NCBI RefSeq assembly: GCF_026151205.1
Contig: NC_087075.1
Coordinates: forward strand, 9,601,303-9,665,302
Origin: Bolinopsis microptera
Lineage: Eukaryota; Ctenophora; Tentaculata; Lobata; Bolinopsidae
Length of the DNA: 64,000 nucleotides
Direction of reading: 5' to 3'
A model generated the notes under the pieces. The model had not been told where the DNA came from. It saw nothing but the letters and a program-made list of their open reading frames with translations, and made no database searches. Of the stretch, positions 55,895 through 64,000 are shown piece by piece. A program made the position numbers and the translations under genes. Within the stretch, counting starts at the first letter, position 1. Every line of letters starts with the position of its first letter.

Positions 55895-57508
55895 GTCCTA
55901 AAGACTCATGAGCAACATAGCATTTGTCACAAGATGCAAAATGACTCACTTTGTGTCCAGAAACACCTAAAAAATGGCCTACCACTGACCGACAGCTACG
56001 CCCGTTTTCCACACCTTAACAGGCCATTAACAAGTTTCCAATCAGTAACGTGATCTGATTCGCCATGTCAGATTCTCAAAACGACAGTTGCACCCAAGCG
56101 CAGGTTAAGTTTGACTCCCAAAGTCGCACTTAAATATCTAAGTGTGAACTAAATCATGCAACATAGGTAAAAATGTGTACTCAATTCATTTTTAAAACAC
56201 CATAAACTGTTCGTGGAAGACACCCACTACCCAAGATGCTACGTCTAAGCTCTGGCATAAAGCCACAGACCCTCCTGCAACTTGTGGGATTAACATTCGG
56301 TTGGGAGGAAGTAAAATTACAAATTAAATAAATGCGCAAAATCCAAAAATAAAGTTCGGACGAATACTATATTACAGTCCGCTCTGAAGAATGCATATAT
56401 TCACTATTTCATCGCACATTATCCTCGATAACTCAATTTTTGCTAGGGTAAAGATAACAATGAACGATCCCGTCCTATCTGTACCATTCTTCGTAGCTTT
56501 GCGTCTATCGTTATGATCGTACGGTTTTTGATTAAATAAAGATTACTTTTATTATAATTGGAGGATTTCAATATCGATTGGGCGCAACTGTCGTATTTGA
56601 TCAAGCAGTTTTTTAATTGGTTTTGATTCGTCATCTTTCCATGGTAGCTAGATCTAGATTGGGCGCAACTGTCTGGCAGCCAAATTAGTCTTATGCCAAG
56701 TAATCTTAATCTGAGGTTCTAGAATTACAGTTCTAATGTTCTAGTATTAGTGCCCCAGATAAGATCTCGTGGCAGCTGTAATAACAAAAGAGCTAGCCAG
56801 TGCAGTAACCACTTGATTAAAAACGAGGGAGTGCAGACGTGCAGTGGCACGCATTATCATACGATGGGAAAATCTATGCGACTGAAAAACAAAACATTGG
56901 GTCATCCTGAAGTGGGAACCAAACCACTGCGGTATTATAAGAAATTAGCTAAATTAAACAGCGGCCAACAGATCTCAATTCAGGGATTACAGAGCAATAT
57001 CCAGCGAGGCAGTTAAGTCAGTTATAATTATAAAGTGGGGCACTGGCCAGTGGTCAAGCGACAATCTGGCCCGGATCCAGTGCCGAATTATTTTAGCTCC
57101 GGTATTCTTGGTACATATTATCATGATTTCATGGCATGAATAAATTAAAAGTTTGAAGTTGAATTTTGGCTAAATTGGTGCAAATGAAAAATTTTAGGAG
57201 TTTTCACAAATCATTCAGTAGTTATTTACTAATCAATCCTAAACTGAGTGTTCTTGAGTATATGATGAGCATGAGTCGGCAATTGCGAACAATTTGCTGT
57301 TAGCAACTGACCCTTTGACCTTAAGAAACCGTACTTTTGAAAAATGTCCCTTTCGTATAAGACGCAAATATACTGCTGGCCTGCGCCCATTAAGAGAAAT
57401 GCCCAATTTAGTAGATCATTCTCCGTTTTTTTAGGTGTTTCTAGATACAAAGTGAGTCATTTTGCATCTTGTGACAAATGCTATGTTGCTCATGAGTCTT
57501 TAGGACCT
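55895..57508. mobile_element. Foldback repeat with ~80-bp inverted arms
   Basis: The arm at 55895-55975 (with AGACTCATGAGCAACATAGC and TGCAAAATGACTCACTTTGT) is almost the exact inverse of 57426-57508. The phrase AGTAAAGCCACACACTAATTGCAT occurs as shorter pieces outside both arms (about 55850-55890, 57905-57945) in direct orientation. The interior of about 1.4 kb holds an 88-codon frame (56750-57016) with no recognisable features. Class unknown. Confidence 0.7.
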
Positions 57509-58037
57509 TTTTAGTTAACAGTCCAATAGCCCACTTGTGAGTATATATTGTCATTGTTCGCTCGGCAAAACTCCGTTTTTCAGCCACATTTCCGAAAATA
57601 AGCATTATAAGGTATATACTGAGATATTGCTTCATAAGTTGTAAATAAATATGGCTATTAGGCACATTTTGGTGTATTGGAATAGTCTCTACGATGTGCC
57701 TGGGCTGAAATACAAAAATTCGATTGACCGTGAAACCCTGAAAAAGGGGTGTGGCCGAAAACGCCCCTATTGCATTTATTGCAAAAATGAAATAGTGACC
57801 AAATGTTTTTAGCATCTAGAGAGGTGATAACCGTCGAGAAATCGCTTTTAACACGAAAAGCTAACGAAATAGCCTTTTAGAAGGGTTGGGATCCGACTAC
57901 AGTAGAGCCACACACTAATTGCATCCAGTAAAGCCACACACAAATTTAATTGTATTCGTTTGTAATTTTGTTGTCTCTTATCAGCTTGCTTATCTCGCCT
58001 AGTTTAACAGCGAGATTACTGTGTGTGCGTTTAAGCC

Positions 58038-59130
58038 ATGGCTACTGTTAACGACAAGGAGTTGGAGGATCTGCTCGGGAAATGTTCTGCTTGGATACCT
58101 AAAGCGATGGAAAAAGTCGGGTGCACTGCTCCAGTAGACGTGACGTCAGCAGTGTGTAAACATGCGATGAAGGACACTTTGGCTTTTTTTCTGAATCGTT
58201 CCACTTTGTGAGGTTTCAGGCGGAAAAAATTAAATAGCTAAAGGCTGAGCTGAGCTCCATCAAGAGCCGGCTAATCTAGAATCAGACGTGGGTAATCAGC
58301 AATTACAGGAGCAGATTATCGACAACAAGGAAACGCAGCTCGACGCAGTGGCGTAACGTTGCCTGTTGGCGCCCCCCTGCCGAAAAAAGCGCCCCCCTGT
58401 TGGCGCCCCCTCCCCTTATGGTGCCCCTCCCTAAAATTGAACAAATTAGGTGATTTTAAAGAATACGCCGGTAAAATCTCTAAAAAAGTGTGTATCTAGA
58501 GCAAAACGCGCAGTTTTGCTAGTACCTTTAGTTAAGTTTTCGAAATTGTCCCAAATTCAAACGACGATTTGGCGCCCCCCTGTGGTCAAGTCTTCAGTGG
58601 CTGGGAGAGCAACTTGAAAGAACAGTTCAAGTCATACAGTGAAGCTGCTGCGGAGAACGATATGGTCTACCAGACTGATAGTTTGCAGCAGATCCGGCTA
58701 CACTGAAGAAATTTGTCAAGTCCGTTATCCTGGAGGAGGATCGGAGCAGGAACGTTGTATTATTTGGACTGCCAGAACAGAAGGGCGAGAATGTGGCAGA
58801 GCGGGTACAGGAGGTATTCCAGGAGATAGGACTAAAAGTAAAACCTACTCGGCAGGCTACCAGACTACCAGAGTAGGAAAGATTCGTAAAGAGAATTCGA
58901 AGCGCCCAGTCAAGGTTTCGTTATCAAGTCACAGCGCTGTCCATCAAGTGCTATGTCAAGTCAAGAAGCTGCGCCACTCATCGACTCTGAACAAAGTGTA
59001 TGTGAGACCAGATCGCTCCGCAGAAGAGCGATCTTAGGACAGGTTCCTGGTTCATGAACTGGTGAAGAAAAGAAAATTGGAACCGCGTATAAACTGCATT
59101 TCATACGATCGGGGACAATTCACTTAAAAG
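58038..59130 (+). pseudogene. Decayed LINE ORF1
   Basis: An ATG at 58038 opens MATVNDKELEDLLGKC and stops after about 55 codons. Further in the same direction, with frameshifts, come coiled-coil-like fragments, then SRNVVLFGLPEQKGENVAER, VQEVFQEIGLKV, RPVKVSLSSHSAVHQVL and a NKVYVRPDRSAEERS block followed by LVHELVKKRKLEPR. These match the RNA-binding ORF1 proteins of animal LINEs (transposase-22-like). At least two stops and shifts and an insertion at about 58354 break it. The reverse transcriptase is not present downstream. Confidence 0.8.
58354..58592. mobile_element. Insertion into the LINE ORF1 remnant
   Basis: The coding remnant is interrupted between GACGCAGTGG and TCAGTGGCTGGG. The insert contains GGCGCCCCCCTG several times near the start and once at its end. 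CAGTGGCGTAAC at the left resembles hAT-type ends. No perfect target duplication except CAGTGG was seen. Confidence 0.45.
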
Positions 59131-62100
59131 ACAAGCCGATCGAGTGATGATGTGTGTTGTGGCTGTGGTATGTGTGCGGTTTTTAAAGATGGTGAATGTT
59201 TATGCATACCACCTTGCACTAGCTTTTCTTGTTTTCGCTCCATATGAGCACAAAAAACTTCATAGTTTTCACAATATTTTGGTTTGATTTCATTTTAGGC
59301 TAATGAAGTGTTGGGGTGAGTTCATACTAAACATGAACCATGTGTGCAGTGCCCTGAACAGAGAGATTATTCATTCACTATTATTTTATATGTTTTAATT
59401 GGTCATTAGAACTTTAGAACCGCCTGGCACCGTCCAGCTTTCAATCAAGTATCAATTTAACTATATTTCGGGACTGCGATAATATCAATCAGACATAAAT
59501 GTGAGCACTTTGTTATTACAACAGAAATCATTTATCTAAACTTGTTTGAAGTATTCCCACACCATGACATTCAAACCAACAAGTTGAGTCTTGCAACCCA
59601 AAACATTTTCACGTTTGTAGTTTTACAATTTGAAATTGAGTGGTACGTGGGAATTTATCACAGTAATAGTAATACCTCGCTATAGTGCGCATCGAAGGAC
59701 AAACGAATTTGGACCAATAAACCAGATAATAAAAATTGAAAATACTTTTAGTTTTATCAACTGTGTTCATCAATCGTATCCATAGTTAAACCTTCGTTGA
59801 AAGATTGAAGGTCCACTCCAATACTTGGTGCTCCAATGTGATGCACGTCTATTTAACCTATATCAACTTTCCGATCTACATTTAATTTCTAACCCCCAAA
59901 CGTAACCTGGATCTTTTAGCATATCGCATGTAAAATACAGTGATACTATTACAAAGTATTATCTATTAGAATCATGAGGCTGTCCAGTGTGTATTGGACT
60001 GAGATATGACACTACTATAGTTATATATCCCGGGGAAGTGGGGCAACTATAGTGGTTGTGCAACTTGAGCTAACTTAATTAGTGCTTGTTTCCTAAACAT
60101 TTAAAATTCGTTATCTATACTTAAAATATTTATATTGTTTCACAATAATTGATACCTCTGGCTCAATAGAAACTAGTTATTTTTTAAAAACATGATGCTA
60201 AATAAGTAACAAGTTTTGGCAAAACTCACATTTTGACATCGTTTTCTTTGGCTTCCTCGTTCATTTTTTCTGAGAGCAGTCTGCCTCGGGCCTCCGTATG
60301 ACAAAATGACGGACTTTTAGGTTTTTGAAATGCCTTAAATCGTTCATATTAATTTTTGTTTAGAACTATGTCCGATCACGCAATTTTTGGACAAATAACG
60401 TCCAATAAAGTACTCATATTTATTACATGAGATTGCACGTTATGTGAAAAACAAGCTCCTGATTAATACCCACAGAAACCAAACGTTTGCAGTGAGACCC
60501 CTTCCATTACACTTACATCCCATCAAAGCTCACTTGCATATAAATATAATATAACACTATTAGAAGATATAGCTATATAATATAAAGCTATTAGAAGATA
60601 TACCTATAAGGCCCACTATAAAGAATAAAATAGATTGCTCACTGTTCAGCACATATGGCTATGCGGATCCAATCGAAGATATAAATGATATCATGAAATA
60701 ATGAACGTCGATAAAATGAGCAGCATGGGCCGCCGCTTTTTTCAATGAGATTATCACTTTCTCATCAAAACAGGAGGATGGTAATTGGAAATCCTCATTA
60801 GTTTTAAGCATTGATTGCATGGCTAAGGTGTTTACTGTTTACAACAACATTAAGCTAAACCATGGGTAGTACAAGCGATATTTTGTGTAAGTTCTTTGCA
60901 CGTGTATGATGATATCTAATATGATATGTTACTTGTTATTGTTATGAGATGTGTTTGATTAAAGAAGAGCTGTGCAGACTCACTCATATGGCTGTGGTTT
61001 TACGCTAGTTTTTTACTACACTGCCAATTTTTCAACGTAAAATCGTTTTCTTGTTACAATTTGACCTTTTGAGCTCACAATCACATTAGAGCGTGTAACT
61101 TTGAAGCTTTTAAGTCATTACAAAGTTAACTTTGATCGTTTATAGAGCGATCATTGAACAAAATCAGGCCGATTCTTATTCTGGCGTCTATATCTTGTTG
61201 AAGAGGGAGAATCTTTTTCATTTCACAACTTATACCCGTTCAAATTCAATGGTGTTAATTGTGTCGTTAATGAATTTTTAACCCAATTCCCGTTCCGGTA
61301 TTAATATGATTTAGAAATTTTTGAATTTCCTAAAAATTATTTTGATAAGAGTTCGTCTTATTCCTGAATTTTTGTTCATTTATGGATAATTTGAAATTCC
61401 TGAAAGATTTCTCACAATCCCTAATCTTATAATGCCTTTAATGTTTGAAGTATTATTTAATATTTATGTTTCTAGACGACAGAATCAGACAAAATACGTC
61501 CCGGTATATAATAAAGATTTACTTGATCCCAATTCCCAGGTGTCTGTAGAGAGGCATGTTATAGAGAGGCACGGTATGTCGAGGTACGTTATTACAATAA
61601 AGAGGTTAGACTGTATACCAAATTCCAAGAAAGATATACCGTGTTTATAGATTATGTTACCCTTACCAGGCATTGTTCAAAAGCTTTTAATATCTCAGCT
61701 CACAGGAACACTCTAAAAGCTTTAAAGCTGACCAATATGCTTTATTCTCTCCAGCTAGTATATTGTATATATTGTATGACGTATGTATACATATATTATA
61801 TATATATATTGTATATATTGTATGTATATTGATCTTAATTTAGTCACCCCATTATCTCATTATACGGAATATAGACGGTGGGATTTTTGATGGGTTATTT
61901 ATATTACCATAGAGCACGATTTTCTCGCATTAAGATATTTTTATTATTTCACTCATGTAGTCTAGTTTAAAGTTACTGGGGTCTAACTGTGTTTTCCTTA
62001 TTATACTGTAATCTGTATCCTACATTTAATACACTTCCCACATGTTATGTTGCTAATGCTTTTCATTGACAAATGATCTGTAACCTACGTGTTATCCAGT

Positions 62101-62338
62101 TTCGGTTTAACTAAACCGGTCTATAGATAATCCAATCCCTTTACATGATACATACTCAATAGATTATGGAGATAACAGATGTACTACAGTGTTCAAATTA
62201 GTTTATAAAACTAATTAGTTTATTAAACTCAAATTAGTTTATAAAACTGTAGCTATAAATTCAGCATTTATACGGTAGTTGTTTTCCCATAGTTTGGAGT
62301 TTTAGATATGACTAAGTTATACAATGGTTTGAAATCTT
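59131..62338. other. Intergenic, transposon scraps only
   Basis: About 3.2 kb of AT-rich DNA. Near 60345-60412 a diverged MITE A end shows GTCCGATCACG, GGACAAATAACGTCCAATAAA. A TATATTGTA-like run lies at 61765-61832. Short frames are unsupported, and I found no convincing exons. Confidence 0.5.
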
Positions 62339-62643
62339 ACTATATATAAAGCGAGACGATATATATACGATATATGTGTTTATCCGTACCACTTTACTGA
62401 CACCACGGCATCAACTTTAACGCGACTTTCGGTAAAAACCGTAAAAGATATACAACTGAAACTTTTTTGACTGGGTCAAATGCTTTAAATCAGCATGAAA
62501 AAACAAAAAATTGGCCAAGGAATAGGAATTTTAGAGCCCAAAATGTGGACCCCCAAGTGGTGTCAAAAACGCGAATTAAATAGGTAATAATTATTTTAGT
62601 CTCTTGAGTCTTGACACCATTTTAGGGTTATACGGGTTCCTGC
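62339..62643. repeat. Dispersed repeat R2, inverted copy
   Basis: Inverse of 18271-18571, for example AAGCGAGACGATATAT at one end and AGGGTTATACGGGTTCCTGC at the other, with TTGACTGGGTCAAATGC and GTGGTGTCAAAAACGCG inside. A few indels distinguish the copies. Two copies in opposite orientation 44 kb apart could recombine to invert the segment. Confidence 0.85.
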
Positions 62644-62819
62644 TTGTACTAATAAGCTAATAGGTTATGTAATATGTGAACTGTCCACGTTTATCTGCAG
62701 AGTTAGAACTTTAGAAGGATCACCAATAATTAGTTAAATACCATTTCATCGAATTGTAATCATTGTGACTACTAGTAATGACCACTACAACAGAAATAAT
62801 TGCACTTTATTCTGCATCA

Positions 62820-62968
62820 TACCTTATCGGACCTTATTTGTGTGGACATTGCGCGGACGGACATAATTTTGGGTGGACATTATCAATTATGGACGCGAAA
62901 ATGTCTCTGAACGTCCATGGTATCCGGACTTTAATTCAGGCGGACATTACGTGGACGCTGAGCCCTAT
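62820..62968. mobile_element. MITE family A, terminal fragment or relative
   Basis: It starts TACCTTATCGGACCTTATTT and continues with GTGGACATT, CGGACGGACAT and GGTATCCGGACTTTAATTC. A matching right end is missing. The GGACAT motif array continues to about 62968. Translation across it is meaningless. Confidence 0.65.
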
Positions 62969-63120
62969 AGCGTCTGATACCACTGAGAAGTTTCCAACCG
63001 TTACCCCTCCAATAATAAACGTACTACACCTTTTGCCATGGTAAGTGTAGCTACAAAATTAAAATTACAACGTAAAAATTGTATTTATATTCGCCACATA
63101 TCCAGATAGAACATGACGTC

Positions 63121-63170
63121 ATGGTGCCCCGGTAACCACTGGTTACCACTGGTTACTAACCTAGTTACAG
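63121..63170. repeat. GGTTACCACT direct repeats
   Basis: GGTAACCACTGGTTACCACT followed by GGTTACTAACCTAGTTAC forms a short array of 10-bp direct repeats of GGTTACCACT that is also partly palindromic. No function inferred. Confidence 0.6.
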
Positions 63171-63540
63171 GGTTTAACACTGACAGGGCACATCCCCATA
63201 TACCCTCACGCTCAATACCTTGAAAGCCCTGCAGAATTACAAAGCAAATCCTATAAATTTTCACCTTATTAGAAGACCCGTAGTAACTGGACCCTACAGG
63301 GTTACCCGTTATTAATTTGTATTTGAAACAATCCAACCTCCGTCACAGCCTTTACCAGCACAATTTATATGTAATTGTATTCCATTTATTGATTAGATCC
63401 GCGACAAACCAATCCTCAGTGATATTCGCTGTCACGTGTGTCCTGATGGTGTCTCCAAAACAAAGCTCGGTCCGACAATGCCCCTTAGTTCAGCGTTTTA
63501 GAAGTTCATGTGTTTTCAACTTTATGTGTTTCGAGCTAAT

Positions 63541-63643
63541 AACCCCACAATGCTTCACAATACCCCACAATACCCCACATTGCCCCACATTGCCCCACAT
63601 TGCCCCATATTGCCCCACATTGCCCCACAATGCCCCACAATAC
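63541..63643. repeat. 10-bp minisatellite CCCCACATTG
   Basis: About ten units of CCCCACATTG or CCCCACAATG/ATAC run in tandem. They translate as repeated Pro-His-type or, on the other strand, Gly-Asn-Val-Gly-Gln-type strings, which are repeat artefacts. Confidence 0.9.
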
Positions 63644-63885
63644 CAATCTACATTTGTCCGAGTGGCGCTGAAAGCTGACACCCCACTCCAATCACCAACT
63701 GTGCACCAGTCTGCTTTGTTTTCACAGCTGTTTTCACAACTGTGGGAGGGTAACACATGTGGGAGAATTTGTTAATTGTTTTACCACCTCCGGTAATCTA
63801 ACTATCTAACTACGCTTTCAACTTTTAGTTTAGTTCGGTTTTATTGTTCAGCGTTGTCGGAGTACGTGGGTTTTAAACTTTTAAT

Positions 63886-64000
63886 TAGTAAGGTGCACAT
63901 AGGTCCCTAATTTTGTTTACACACTCGGTCACTTGTCAAGGCATGTAAGGTCATTCGGCGAATTTTCTTTGAAATAAAATTATGTATTTGTGTAACAATT
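63886..64000. repeat. Dispersed repeat R1, inverted copy, cut by the window end
   Basis: Inverse of the block at 11508-11640: TAGGTCCCTAATTTTGTTTA, CACTCGGTCACTTGTCAAGG, CATGTAAGGTCATTCGGCGA and onward to the window edge. Its true end lies outside. Confidence 0.8.

Noticed and set aside
56750-57016. 88-codon plus-strand frame as a small gene
   Set aside because: No start context, splice sites or recognisable motif, and it lies inside the foldback element.
63490-63775. Frames with repeated NVGQYGAMWG or PHNTPHCPTLP strings
   Set aside because: Products of the CCCCACATTG minisatellite.

Overview
This is a window of animal nuclear DNA. It is AT-rich and intron-rich, with GT-AG introns, and packed with transposons. 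The domain repertoire (an adhesion GPCR with PAN, Ig, LDLa, pentraxin-like, HRM, GAIN/GPS and 7TM parts, a class A GPCR, a Golgi carbohydrate sulfotransferase, CR1/L2-like and other LINEs) fits an invertebrate metazoan. A cnidarian is my best guess, but this is inference from style, not a database match.

Layout. 1-4200: a broken LINE reverse transcriptase cut by a GC-rich hAT-like element, then a 929-bp MITE. 4202-5689 (+): a complete three-exon rhodopsin-like GPCR of about 390 aa. 5690-10877: repeats, including a 1.36-kb mariner/IS630-like element with 343-bp terminal inverted repeats and a decayed transposase. 10878-55075 (+): one very large adhesion GPCR. I could chain 38 coding exons with matching splice phases into an open frame of 2196 codons including the stop. 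Its fifth intron (13964-35569) holds a nested, intronless sulfotransferase gene on the minus strand, an apparently intact LINE of about 8 kb with three ORFs on the minus strand, and several MITEs. 55076-64000: no confident host gene; a foldback repeat, a decayed LINE ORF1 and fragments of MITE families.

The receptor reads in order: signal peptide, PAN/apple-like module, three almost identical Ig exons, a split Ig domain, linkers, LDLa, pentraxin/LamG-like segment, Cys-rich segment, second pentraxin-like domain, a furin-type RRKR site, HRM-like module, GAIN with HL/T GPS, seven membrane segments, and two alternative C-termini (13-residue tail, or a long tail with Tyr motifs and a PDZ-like end). 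The weakest link is the splice from the third Ig exon across the 21.6-kb intron. It rests on phase and domain logic only.

Non-autonomous DNA transposons are the other theme. hAT-like elements (two with clean 8-bp target duplications), a piggyBac-like element with TTAA ends, and three MITE families sharing TACCTTA termini all carry dense subterminal arrays of a short family-specific GC-rich motif.
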